Shown here piece after piece: positions 21,070 through 33,126 of a DNA stretch of 64,000 nucleotides. The stretch is taken from NCBI GenBank assembly GCA_037447655.1, contig JBBHKE010000828.1, positions 20,615 through 84,614 of the forward strand, written 5' to 3'. Source of the DNA: Zygnema cylindricum. Lineage: Eukaryota > Streptophyta > Zygnematophyceae > Zygnematales > Zygnemataceae. Each line of letters opens with the position of its first letter. Within the stretch, counting starts at the first letter, position 1. The translations under genes and the position numbers were made by a program. Under the pieces are notes generated by a model, which was not told where the DNA came from, did no database searches, and worked only from the letters and a program-made list of their open reading frames with translations.

Positions 21070-21817
21070 ATGGTCTGTTTTGTTGTTTTTGGAAAGCTTT
21101 ACGTCTCAGCAAATTTATAAGACGGCGGAAAAATAGATCTATATGGACACGCGTCGTCACTTGAATCACAGTGCAGGTTTTTGAATGATACCGACAACGC
21201 AGCTGCGACGCAGATGGAACAAGCGCAACCGCGGTTATTTTTGATATGGTCTGTACGGACAAACGCAGCCTACGACGCAACGGGTCAAACGCAACTGCAA
21301 ATATTTTGGTACATGACAACGCAGTTGCGACGCAACAGGACAAACGCAGCTGCGGCTAACTTTTGTATGTGATAACGCAACTGCTACGAAGCTGCGGATA
21401 TTTGAATATAATCCAGAATTGGACTGCGCTACTGCGGTTGATCTGAATCAAGTCAACAGACGAGATTCACTTAGCCAGGCGACAAGTATTTGATCAAATC
21501 ACCTATATAGGATTCTCAGTCATATTGAGTGTACAGTGATAGATTAGTTCTTAGCGTAAGTAGGTGCACTTAGACCTTAGTGGCAGTTTAGTTCTTTTGG
21601 ATGTATTGTTTTGGAACACTTGTATCTGCGGTACAACACTATGTAAAATGGCACGCTGCATATCCTGCGCGTTGGATCAATTGAGGTGAAAACTTTGGGA
21701 GTTGTCAGTCTTTGTGATATTCTATACTGCGGTATCTTTGCTCAGTTTGGTTCATTGTATCAGACGGCGGAAACAGCTGTTTAATGGGATTCTTGATTAG
21801 CTTCTGTAAGTGAGATC
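21070..21817 (+). repeat. 5' LTR/leader region of plus-strand copia (copy 2)
   Basis: Homologous to 15032-15949 but shorter by internal deletions. The boundary with the gypsy protease fragment lies near 21070-21076 (TGTTTTGTTGTTTTTGG). The subrepeat of ACGCAACTGC-like words is clearest at 21190-21400. Confidence 0.6.
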
Positions 21818-24800
21818 ATGTCTACTTCCACTACTACTGCTGATGCTTCACCTGCTCCAGTGGTTGTAGAACAACAGGTTTTGGGCCTGTCATCAAGAAT
21901 TCCTATTTTCTCGGGAGAAAAATACGCGTATTCGGCGGATATGGTGGAAACACACTTTGAAAATGTTAATCTTTTGGATATTTTGGATGGTTCAATGGCG
22001 GAATCAGATCCGTCATGGTCAAAGAAAAATTCGCAAGCTCGGTCAATTTTGAAGTTTTGTATTTCAGAGGAATTGGCTATGTCACGGATAAAAATGAAAA
22101 AGGCGATCGATATCTGGAAAACTCTCAAAGATGATTTCGAAAAGGCTAATGTACGAAAGAGCTATTTTTGGCTGGACGAATTTGGGACTACAAATACACG
22201 AGTGGCACAATGGCTGAATATTGTAACAAATTTCGAATACTAATAGATTCTCATGCTTGTGCAGGCGGATCTTTTCCTCATATTCAGCATGCTGCTTTGC
22301 TAATGAGGGGTCTTCCTAATACTATGAGAGCAGCGTCTGATAGGCTGAAACAAAAAGATAAAGCTAGTTGGACACTACAATTAGCTATTAATTTGATATT
22401 AGAAGAGGAGGCGAATTCTAAAATTCTTAATGGTGAAAAACGAGTAGAGGCATTTAACATAGAATTTGACAAAAAAGGTCATTTTAATGAGCAGAGAAAT
22501 CAGTTTAATCAGAATCAGAGTCAGTTTAGCCAGTTTAATCAAAGAGGAAATAGACAATCCTTCAATGCTTGTTTTTATTGTAATGAAAAGGGTCATGGAT
22601 ACAAATTCTGTCCTAAGCTTAAAAAGGCTAATGAAACAGGTATATATAGGTCTGGTTGGCAACAGAGCCAGTTTCATCACGACTTCACGGGATCGTCACA
22701 ACGAAAAAATGCACTATTCTCGATGTCTTCATCTCATCATGACGAGTCTCTCTCACTCTCTAACGAGAAGGATGATGATCTATTTGCAATGGCGGCAGCA
22801 ATGGAGGGCGGTAAAGAGAGTGGATGGATAATGGACACAGGAGCATCGACCCACATGTGCTGGAACAAGGCCGTGTTCAAAAATCTGAAATCAACACCAG
22901 AGAAAAATATATATTATGCAGGTAGAATGAGTTTGCAAACGCGGGTTGTAGTTGATGTCTCCTTGCTAGTTGATGTAGGGGGCAAGACTGTTGAGAGAAC
23001 TCTTCATAACGTTCTCTATGTCCCAGATTTTAAGAAAAAATTGTTTTGAACTTCTTTGGTAGAAAGTAAAGGGTTTGAGGTCAATCTGAAACATGGCAGG
23101 CAGATTGTTAGCTAAAATGGGAAAATTGCAATTACGGGAACTAGAGATGCCAGAAAACGTATCGAATGGATATGCCCGATAATAACGAAAATGATGTTTT
23201 GTATTCTGGTGCATTATCCTCAGATGAGCTGTGGCATAAAAGGTTAGGCCATGTGAATTATGATAGCTTGAAAAAGATGGTCAATGCTAGTAAAATAGAA
23301 GGTATCACTATGTCAAACCAGTCACCTAAAACATGTGATGGATGTGCACTAGGTAAAATACATAGATTACCGTTTCCCCAAGAGTCTGAACATAGGTCTA
23401 CTAAACTCTTCCAACTCATTCATTCTGATGTTTTCGGTCCTGCAAAGGTACCATTTGCCGGGGGGGGTACCATCTGTCGTGGGGTGAAATATATGGTTAC
23501 GTTTACAGATGATTTTTCGAGGTTTACTAAGGTCTACTTCATGAAAGACAAGAGTGAAGTCTTCACTCATTTTCAACACTACAAAGCGTGGGTGGAGAAA
23601 CTACACGGTCCACCAATTTTGGAGCTTAGATCGGACAATGGCGGGGAATATACCTCAAAAGAGTTTGAAAACTTCTTACTCAAGGAAGGTATCAGTCATA
23701 AATTGACTGTCCCATACTCTGCGAAACAGAATGGGGTCTCAAAAAGACTAAATAGAACTATCACAGAAAGCTCTAGTTCCATGCTTGCGGATAAGGACGT
23801 CGATCCGAAGTTCAGGGCTGAAACATTAAATTGTGCAGTTTATATCAAAAAAAAGATAGGTTCAAGATCGGTAGAAACCACTCCTTATGAGATCTAGACA
23901 GGTAGAAAACCGGATGTCAGTCATTTCAAAGTCTTTGGAAGTAAATGCTTTATTTTGGATACGTCTAATGATAGATGGAAAATGGAACCTAAGGGATTGT
24001 CGGGCATTTTGTTAGGATATGATGATCACTCTAAAGGTTATTGAGTCTTTGTTTTTGAGAGGTAGAAAATTATTTTAGCAAGAAACATCGTTTTCAAAGA
24101 TGAACTAGACTCGATAGACTTATTTAAAATGACAAAGCAATAGAAGCAGCAAAAAGTACAATAATATGTCATTTTAGATATCATGCATAATATTATCCCA
24201 CAGATGCAAAATTCACCAGTGGTAACACAGGAGTCAGAGCATAATCATATTTTGCAACAAGTTCATTTCAAAGCGGATCAACAGTAGTCATTGCCTACGG
24301 ATCGCAACCAACGCAACAAGCGCAATGCACGAGATCCGACAATATCAGCCTCAAAATTTCCGGGGGGAAGAAGATCTAGCAGCCGCCTGTAAGCAAGTTC
24401 TTGCAAGGTCTCACTTTGTCTACTCGGAAGCCTCATGGGAGCCTCTGACCATCCGGTAAGCCTTCTCATCACGAAAGCAGAATCACAAGATCGAGGCGGC
24501 AAATGATGAAATGAAGTCCATCATGGAGGCTCTCACATGGGAGCTTGTGGACCTTCCTCCGAATCGAAAAGCGATCGGCACCAAATGGGTATTCAAGGTG
24601 AAGTTAAATATAGATACCGTTGAACGATACAAGGCTAGACTTGTGGCAAAGGGGTATAATCAAAATGAAGGAATTAATTTTGAAGAAACATTTTCTCCTG
24701 TTGTAAGATTTTTGACAGTTAGGATTTTGCTATCTCTAACTGCTATAGAAGATATCGAAATACTTCAGATGGATGTAAAGACGGCTTTTTTTCATGGAGA

Positions 24801-25198
24801 ACTAGAGGAGACCATTTACATGCAGCAGCCTGAAATGTATGCGGAACCAGGAAAAGAGCACTTAGTATGTAAACTGCTAAAATCATTGTACGGCCTAAAA
24901 CAGGCCCCGAGGCAATGGAATCTAAAACTTGATGAATTCTTAACCGGTCTAGGTTTTAAAAGGATAAGCTTTGATCACTCTGTCTATGTTCTAAAAGGTG
25001 AGGATGGAATAGTATATATAGCGGTATACGTAGACGATCTTCTATTAGTTAGCAAATCAACGGCTGAAATTAACAAAATAAAAAATGCTTTAAAATCAGA
25101 GTTCGAGATGAAAGACCTCTGTGAGGCCAAATATATCTTGGGTATTTAGGTAGAGAGGGATAGGAAAAACAGATTAATAAAATTGACTCAAAAAGACA
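21818..25198 (+). pseudogene. Plus-strand copia gag-pol (copy 2), without RNase H
   Basis: Gag starts MSTSTTTADASPAPVVVEQQ. The zinc knuckle is intact (CFYCNEKGHGYKFC), and the protease has GWIMDTGASTHMCW. Pre-integrase reads LWHKRLGHVNYDSL with CDGCALGKIHRLPF. Integrase has LIHSDVFGP, TFTDDFSRF, RSDNGGEYTS and QNGVSKRLNRT. After a degenerate linker, RT at 24511-25149 has GTKWVFKVKL, LQMDVKTAFFHGELEETI and YVDDLLLVSKS. Breaks are a gag frameshift near 22170, a TGA after FKKKLF (23047), a TAG after TTPYEI (about 23896) and stops at about 24042 and 24062. RT ends at LGI followed by TAG, then runs into a reversed gag fragment. RNase H and the 3' LTR are absent. Confidence 0.92.
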
Positions 25199-25594
25199 TC
25201 AAATTGACATCAAAGCCACCCTGTTCGACGACAAAAAAATCTTGGTTGTAAGACATCCTCTGACATCTCCTTCATAAATGTGAGATACAGCGATGATACA
25301 TTCACGTACAAATGGTACATTCTTGGACATTTGTACAAACGTTAATTTTGCAACCAAGTCCTGCACACGGTTGATTATGTTCTTGAACTCCTCGGGTAAC
25401 TTTATCAGTAAACAGTTAACCTTTTCTTTTTCACTAAATACTTTTCCAGCACTTTCTAGTTCCATGAAAAGTGTAGCAAGCTCATTGCAAAAATCCACCA
25501 TCTTCCCCTCTTTGTATACATACTCCTTAATTTTATGATCAGCCAGCTGTTGTTGCTGAATCGTACCACTTCGGTACATCTCTATGAGAGCCAT
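25199..25594 (-). pseudogene. Copia gag fragment, reversed
   Basis: On the minus strand the frame reads EMYRSGTIQQQQLADHKIKE, YVYKEGKMVDFCNELATLF and FSEKEKVNCLLIKLPEEF. This is the middle of a copia UBN2-type gag polypeptide (linker-length region and the L..LP.E motif). It differs from the gags at 8820 and 21818, so it comes from a third copia lineage. About the first 150 bases are shared with 30953-31110. The region 25595-25709 has nothing I recognise. Confidence 0.75.
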
Positions 25595-25709
25595 TCCAAA
25601 GATCGGATGCCCTCTCTACCTGCAAATGGGGAGATCCAAGCCCTTCAGTAAGATGGCGGAGGATGAAGTGATTAGCTGGCATATTGTTCTAGTCCCACGT
25701 ATCGACATC

Positions 25710-26480
25710 TGTTGATATTTATGTATTTTCTAGGTCTGTTTTAGGATAGAAAAGTAGTAGAGGCAGTCTGCCTCTAACCTCCTTCTCCAAGCCCCCACAC
25801 TTGTTGTAGTCACTGAAGGCTTGATAGGGAGCTAGAGCCATTGCTGTCTAAGCTCACTAGAGAAGACAATGGGTGGATTAGATAGATTTACCAAAAGTTA
25901 CTTGACGGACCCAGGAATTGATCCTAGTACTTGCCGTCCGTCAAGTTCCAATAGCCGTTAGCTCTAACCGTTAAGTCTAGGACACATATTACGATATATA
26001 AGGTTCGATAAATATACAACTCGTAACATGTAGATTAATTCGTTTAACGGTGAATAGATACTTAGTGCATAGATACAGTGTGATTTAGTACGGAGTACGG
26101 TATGGGGACGGAACGGATACCGCGCATTTGTTTCGATAGCGAAACAAATACCGCGTGTCCAATTTCAGCAGCTAGGATTATAGCTGGTTTTGATCGGACG
26201 GCCGCGATAGGCGCCGCGATCACAGAAAAGGTATTTTTGGCGTTTTACGGTCTTTGCCACGTCAGATGACACGTGGCTTGAAAACATTGGATTACGAGAA
26301 TTCCGGAGATTACAAGAACTAATGCTGATTTGACACGTGTCGACATTTTGGCCATGTCGTACAATGGCCGTACAGAAAGTACACCGGCACTTGTACTTTT
26401 ATGAACAACACAGTCATTTGATTGGTGCCGTACTTCAGTAGATAGAGTTTTAGAGGGGGAATAGGACTTATAAAATTTTG
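25710..26480 (+). repeat. Diverged copia LTR, opposite orientation
   Basis: Read forward it follows the reverse complement of the LTR at 9684-10716: TGTTGATATTT start, the GAGGCAGTCTGCCTCTAAC block, the CCCACACTTGT block, a tRNA-like module (25903-25977 on the minus strand), the CGAAACAAATACCGCG block, and GATAGAGTTTTAGAG near the end. It stops near 26480, where the minus-strand copia internal region begins with AGAGAGCACC. It is clearly older or from a different subfamily than copies A-C. Confidence 0.7.
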
Positions 26481-27203
26481 GGTAGGTAGCTGCCTCTCCC
26501 AGAGAGCACCTTGTATAAATGGCAAACTTTGGCCAGCCATAACAATCAATTTACTTGACCATTTTCAGTGATTCGTTTTGCTGCGAACTCAAAGGAGTCC
26601 ACGCTACACAGGGTTGTAGTCGGTCAAAGTTTTTGCCTGCCAGGGTGGCTGCAATTCTAAGGGAAAGTCAAAGTGGGTGAATGTGTCCAAAACTCATATT
26701 CTAACTTTGCATTCTGTGGTGGAACTGAGCACACACAAAGTCTTATTTCACAGGGGTGAAGCTATAATTGGTTGGTGATTGTCAAGGGGTCAGTCATTTG
26801 GGTTTATATCAACTTGGAGTCGGCACTATCTAGATAAGCTTCTTTTGGATCTGCGATTTCTGTGGGCAATGGAGCACACAGAGTTTCAACATCATTCTCC
26901 TCGTTCCTCGGAATAGGTGACATGAATGCCGAACCGGTTGCTATTTGTGTGAGCGTCTCCTTCTCCTTTCCTTTGTCCACCACCTCTCCTTCCTTTGTCT
27001 CCTCCGTTGAAGATGAATCTGCATCTCTAGTGAATCTGCCTCCTGTAAATCCTAGAGGTACCCCAAGACTGGATGGACACCTCACCCGTCCACTCACTAT
27101 TCCCCAAAATTGTTTCTCACATAGAGCTCGTATCATCATACTTTCCCAGTACATAAAGCCAGCTCCATTGAATATGGGCACCCTAGATGGTGGGCCCATA
27201 ACG
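26481..27203 (-). pseudogene. Minus-strand copia gag start (second copy)
   Basis: The ORF from 27199 to 26804 begins MGPPSRVPIFNGAGFMYWES and contains ALCEKQFWGIVSGRV, homologous to 8820-9215. The conserved Trp of the copia gag motif is present here (YWES) and mutated to Leu in the other copy (YLES). The ATG again lies about five bases from the LTR end at 27204. Confidence 0.7.
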
Positions 27204-27397
27204 TGTAACTCTAAGACCTCCGTAGGACCTCAGAGTAGGCAGCTCACACGAAGCCTCTAAAATAACCCTGATCCCTTTGTGTTTTAGCAAGAAAAACTTC
27301 CACCTTGGCAGAGAAAAACTCTGACCACCTTCACCGTTGTAAAGGCAAGACTCCCACGAGTCTATAGCAAAAAGAATCTCTGAATTTGCTCACTTGG
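27204..27397 (-). repeat. Truncated copia LTR (second copy)
   Basis: TGTAACTCTAAGACC to GCTCACTTG, the same truncation point and the same neighbour (ATGGCAGCAG of plus-strand copia gag) as 9220-9411. The shared breakpoint shows that the two regions descend from one rearranged ancestor. Confidence 0.75.
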
Positions 27398-30300
27398 ATG
27401 GCAGCAGAGGTAGTTTCATCAAGGTTTTACGAGATCATCACAACGAGGAAATGTACTATTCTCGTCGTCTTCATCTCATCACGACGAGTCTCTTTCACTC
27501 TCTAACGAGGAGGATGGTGATCTATTTGTGATGGCGGCAGCAATGGACGGCGCTAAGGACAATGATTTATAATGGACACGGGAGCGTCGCCCAGATGTGC
27601 TGGAACAAGGCAGTTTTCAAAAATCTGAAATCAACACCAGAGAAAAATATCTGCTATGCGTGTGGAATGTAACTCTGATACCTCCATAGGACCTCAGAGT
27701 AGGCAGCTCACACGAAGCCTCTAGGATTACCCTGACCCCTTTGTGTTTTAGCAAGAATAACTTCCACCTTGGCAAACAAAAACCCTGACCACCTTCACCC
27801 TTGTAAAGGCAAGACTCCCATGAGTTTATAGCAAAAAGAATTTCTGAATTTGCTCACCTGAGCAAGTAGTTATGAAGGGTCAAAGTTGACCTTTTGTATA
27901 GAAGCTCTTTTGGAGAGAGGGTCCAATCTATCAAATTTTCCTAAGTCCTATCTCTCTCTAAAACTCTATCTACTAAAGTACGGCACCAATCATAATAGTG
28001 TATTGTACATAAAGGTACAGGTGCCGATGTACTTTATGTACGACCATTGTACGACATGGCCAACAAGTCGACACATGTCATTTTTAGATTCGTTCCTGGA
28101 ATCCTCGGAGATGCCGTAATCCAATGTGATTGTGCCACGTGGCAATTGATGTGACGTCAACCGCAAACCGCCGAAAACCTATTCCACGATCTCGGCATGC
28201 TTCGTGGCCGTCCGATTAAGCCGAAATACAATCGTGGTCGTCATAAATACTTGCGCAGTATTTGTTTCGCTTTCTAAACAAAATGCGCAGTATCCGTTTC
28301 GGATGTTCCATACGCCGTACTTTACAAACTGTGTCTATGTCTAAATATCCCGTTAAATAAAATAGCCTACGTGTTAGCATTTAAATAACTATCAAACCCT
28401 ATATCTCCAACCATGACATCAGACTAACTGGCTAAGGCTGCCGCCTATGTTGACAGACGGTAGGTACCAGGTTCAAATCTTGGGTCCGTCAATTTCTATT
28501 TTGGTAAATCAACCAAAATCTACAACCCGTAACTCTATCTCTAATTAGCATAGGCAGCCATGGCTCTAGCTCCCTCTTCAACCTTCAGTGACTGCGACAA
28601 GTGTGGGAGCTAAAGAGAGAAGTTAGAGGCAGACTGCCTCGGCTTCTTTTCTGCATTTTGCATAACCTAGAAAATACTAAAATAACCTTTAATTTCTACA
28701 TGGAATGAGTGTGTAAACGCGAGCTGTAGGTGATGTCACCTTGCTAGTTGATGTAGAGGGCAAGGCAATTGAGAGAACTCTTCATAATGTTCTCTATGTC
28801 CCAAATTTAAAATAAAAATTTGTTCTCAACTTCTTTAGTAGAGAGTAAAGGGTTTGAGGTCAATCTGAAACATGGCAGGCAAGTTGTTAGCAAAAATGGG
28901 AAAATTGCAGTTACGGGAACAAGAGATGCCAGCAAAATGTATCGAATGGATATGCCCGATAATAAAGAAAATGGTGTTTTGTATTCCGGTGCAGTATCCT
29001 CAAATGAGCTGTGGCATAAAAGGTTAGGCCATGTGAATTATGATAGTATGAAAAATATGGTCAATTCTGGTAAAATAGAAGGAGTCACTTTGTCAAATCA
29101 GCCACCTAAAATGTGTGATAGATGTGCACTAGGAAAAATACATAGATTACCGTTTCCTCAAAAGTCTGAACATCGGTCTACTAAACTTTTACAACTGATT
29201 CATTCTGATGTTTTCGGTCTTGCAAAGGTACCATCTGCCGGGGGGTTGAAATTTATGGTTACGTTTACAGATGATTTTTTGAGGTTTACTAAGGTCTACT
29301 TCATGAAAGAAAAGAGTGAAGTCTTCACTCAGTTTCAACACTACAAAGCGTGGGCAGAGAAACTACACGGTCTGCCAGTTCTAAAGCTCAGATCAGACAA
29401 TGGCGGGGAATCTACGTCAAAAGAGTTTGAAAACATCTTACTCAAGAAAGTTATAAGTCACAAACTAACTGTTTCATACTCTCCGGAACAGAATGGGGTC
29501 TCAAAAAGACTAAATAGAACTATCACAGAAAGCTCCAGGTCCATGCTTGCAGATAAGGACGTAGATCCGAAATTCTGGGCTGAAACATTAAATTGTGCAG
29601 TTTATATCAAAAATAGGATAGGATCCAGATCAGTAGATACCACTCTTTATGAGATCTGGACGGGTAGAAAACCGGACGTCGGTCACTTCAAAGTCTTCGG
29701 AAGAAGATGCATTATTTTGGATACGTCTAATGATAGATGGAAAATAGAACCGCAAGGATTACCGGGCATTTTGTCAGGATATGATGACCACTCTAAAGGT
29801 TATAGAGTCTTTGTTTTTGAATAGGAGAAAATCATTGTAGCAAGGAACATCGTTATCAAAGATGAACTAGACTCGATCGACTTATTTAAAATGACAGAGC
29901 AGCAGAAGCAGCAAAAAATACAGGAATATGTCATTTTAGATAGCATCCATAATATTGTCCCACGGATGCAAAATTCACCACTGGTACCACCGGAGTTGGA
30001 ACACAATCGGGTTGCGCAACAAGTTTATTTCGAAGCGCAACAACAGCAGTCACTGCCTACGGATCGCAACCAGCGCAACAAGCGCAACGCACGGAATCCG
30101 ACAATTTCAGCCTCAGAATTTCCGGGGGGAAGAAGATCAAGTAGCCGCCTGCAAGCAAGTTCTCACTTTGCCTACTCGGCAGCCTCAGGGGAGCCTCTAA
30201 CCATCCGGGAAGCCTTCTCATCACCGGAGCGGAATCACTGGATCGAGGCGGCAAACGATGAAATGAAGTTGATCATGGAGGCTCAAACATGGGAGCTTGT

Positions 30301-30948
30301 GGACCTACCTCCAGATCGAAAAGCGATCGGCAGCAAATGGGTATTCAAGGTGAAGTTAAATCCAGATAATACCATTGAACGATACAAGGCTAGACTTGTG
30401 GCAAAGGGGTATAATCAAAAGGAAAAAATTGACTTTGAAGAAACATTTTCTTCGTTGTAAGATTTTCGACAGTTAGGATTTTGCTATCTCTAACTGCTAT
30501 AGAAGATATCGAAATACATCAGATGGATGTAAAGACGGCTTTTTTGCATGGAGAACTAGAGGAGACCATTTACATGCAGCAGCCTGAAATGTATGCAGAA
30601 CCAGGAAAAGAGCACTTGGTATGTAAACTGCTAAAATCATTGTACGGCCTAAAACAGGCCCCGAGGCAATGGAATCTAAAACTTGATGAATTCTTAACCG
30701 GTCTAGGTTTTAAAGGGATAAGCTTTGATCACTCTGTCTATGTTCTAAAAGGTGAGGATGGAATAGTGTATATAGCGGTATACGTAGACGATCTTCTGTT
30801 AGTTAGCAAATCAATGGCTGAAATTAACAAAATAAAAAATGCTTTAAAATCAGAGTTCGAGATGAAAGACCTCTGTGAGGCCAAATATATCTTGGCTATT
30901 TAGGTAGAGAGGGATAGGAAAAACAGATTAATAAAATTGACTCAAAAA
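27398..30948 (+). pseudogene. Plus-strand copia pol (copy 3), split by a solo LTR
   Basis: Bases 27398-27667 carry the gag/protease junction with stops. After the solo LTR, 28701-29824 holds a long open frame: LVESKGFEVNLKHGRQVVSK, LWHKRLGHVNYDSM, LIHSDVFGLAK, RSDNGGESTS (Tyr lost from GGEY), QNGVSKRLNRT and AVYIKNRIGSRSVDTT. After TAG (about 29822) an RT frame runs 29891-30460 (SKWVFKVKLNPDNTIERYK), shifts frame, and continues at 30481-30903 (IHQMDVKTAFLHGELEETIY, YVDDLLLVSKS). RNase H is absent. The break after RT is at the same base as in copy 2. Inactive. Confidence 0.92.
27668..28700 (-). mobile_element. Solo copia LTR (copy C) with 5-bp target duplication
   Basis: TGTAACTCTGATACC to TTAATTTCTACA, 1033 bp, the same length as copies A and B. 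It is flanked by TGGAA at 27663-27667 and TGGAA at 28701-28705. The plus-strand copia sequence continues directly on both sides, matching the uninterrupted copy at 22860-22960. This is the form left when two LTRs of one insertion recombine and the internal part is lost. A tRNA-like module lies at 28422-28491 (+). Confidence 0.92.
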
Positions 30949-31162
30949 GACATCAAATTGACATCAAAGCCACCCTGTTCGACGACAAAAAAATCTTGGT
31001 TGTAAGATATCCTCTGACATCTCCTTCATAAATGTGAGATACAGCGATAATACATTCACGTACAAATGGTACATTCTTGGACATTTGTACAAACGTTAAT
31101 TTTGCAACGGTTTTCGTGGCCGTTGGTACCACAACAACCCTAAGAACGTTCAGATTGTACAT
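30949..31162 (-). pseudogene. Reversed copia gag fragment (short copy)
   Basis: Shares VAKLTFVQMSKNVPFVREC and the tail to SNRVALMSI with 25199-25350. Homology ends near 31108, and the sequence beyond it is not gag. Confidence 0.7.
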
Positions 31163-33126
31163 TATCGTGACGCAGATATTTTAATCGGTGTTTGCCCGTA
31201 CACATACACAGCTACGAATTTGTCCTTTTGGAAATGATGATTATTCCCGGGCGACTCATCTGGTCCTACGTGGTACCAATCGCAATCTAATACCTCATTC
31301 ACTAGCACGACCTGATGGAAGGGTGTTACAAATATTACTGTCAATAAATGTGTTCGTAAGATTATTGGGAACGCTTGATGGAAGGTTACCCTAATACTGT
31401 AGCTATTAACGGTACTGTACTGTACTTATATGTACAGGTGCTAGATGACAAAATGTATGGCCATATGTTCTCAATGGGAATGGGCCTTCAGAAGGTCTTA
31501 TTTGGCCAGAAAATAGGCCGACCAACAAATCTAAATTCTAAAGCTGTTGAAAACGACAAATTTGTAACGAACAAGAAATGCTCTCCGATCTCTAACTTCT
31601 CTTGTGGGGAAAAAGACGAATTAAGTATCTCTTTTTTGTCGTTTTTTCATTCAAGCTTTCATTAATCGGACTAAAGAAACCCGAAAATTGCTCCTAGTAG
31701 GATTTCTAACTTCAATTTGGAGCAATTTAAATAAATAAAGACAAAAAAAATCAACTGGGAGGTTATGAACCATAGTTCAAAAGTAGGCGTTTTTATGGTA
31801 GGCCTTTGGTAGGCGCACAAAACTTTGCACGAAACTCGCGTAGAGTAGGCATAACGTATGTGTGTGCGTTATGCACACTCTTGTACGAACGTACGAATCT
31901 GACGTATGATCAAAGTACAGCGCACGCCGCCGGACAAATTTTTTTAGTGAACTGACACGGCGTAGGATGACATTCCGCTGGAAAGAAAACCCGGAAAAAA
32001 AAAACGCGGACGGTGTTTTTGCATCCACCAACGGGTAGGTTTTGGTAGTGTTTTTGGCAATGTGGAATATTTTTTTTTTATCGACCCATACTGCCTGGTT
32101 GGTCAATGTGAGGCTTTATTTAGTGTGGCCTTCAAAATTGCAGACGCTAATATGACAGATTGTCCTATTGTAAGTTGTGTTATGAACTTTTCATGTGATC
32201 TTATTAGGTCGCTACTTTGATTAGCGACCGTCCGATCGTCCAAAACTGACGGTTAAATAAAAAATACCTCAAAACTCGCAAAAAAGAAAAATTGTCTGAA
32301 TGTTTTTCAAAATTTAGACATGACATTTAATTTTCTAGTGCAACTCAACCATGCTACTATTTTTTTTCATTCTGCGACCCATACAATATGGGTCTTAAGG
32401 TCATACAAAACATACAATAGGTATATTGTATAGGCCTACTTTTACCTACTTTTGAAATATGTTATAAACCATGGCGAACGTGGGAGAATTTTTAAGAATA
32501 TTTTGCTTCCTACAGAAGTCGAGGGTAAAAATAGGTATTATTCTTTTATCCTTCTTTGTCTTTTTTTTTTAACTCTTATTTTTTTTCCCTTCTTCGTCGC
32601 TTTTTGTAAATGAACCACATTCTTCTCCCTAATATAATAAACAAATAAAAGAGCGTATAAATAAATTAATAATCCTCCATTTCCCATGCACCTATGGCAT
32701 TTTCGACGTCCTTCTATCAGGGGGGCTCGGTAGACAAATTGGGTAAAACAGTAGATTTACATGTACAAAGTGAGGCGTGTAAACTTTGAATCTAATTTGC
32801 TGATGTGTAGAAGGATAAAAGGCTCAATCTTTATTGCAAAAATTACGATGGTAAAACCATCTGAGTACAAAAGGGGTAAAACTGAAAAAAACTTTTGGAG
32901 CCTACAGGAGTCACAAGAAAGTAAGCTACGCCTAAAAACTGAAAATAAAAAACATTGAATTCGACATTTCATTTGGACCAATTTTGGACCACGTGTTAGG
33001 TTACGGAAAAAACAGACCAAACGCACTGAAAATGCCCTTAAAGTTTTTGTGAAACTTGTCGCCGAAAAGGACGCAACTGGTTCGCCCAAACTTGAGAATT
33101 GTTCCCAAACAGAAATCTACAGTATA
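31163..33126. other. Intergenic, no gene recognised
   Basis: AT-rich spacer. Reading frames at 31375-31665 (+), 31777-32106 (-) and 32757-33089 (-) have no recognisable domain. Fragments such as TTGCGACCC and GCTACTTTGATTAGCG suggest decayed small transposons, but no paired ends could be drawn. Confidence 0.55.

Noticed and set aside
31375-31665. 96-codon plus-strand frame (MMEGYPNTVAINGTV)
   Set aside because: No family resemblance, no exon neighbours, and base composition like the surrounding spacer.
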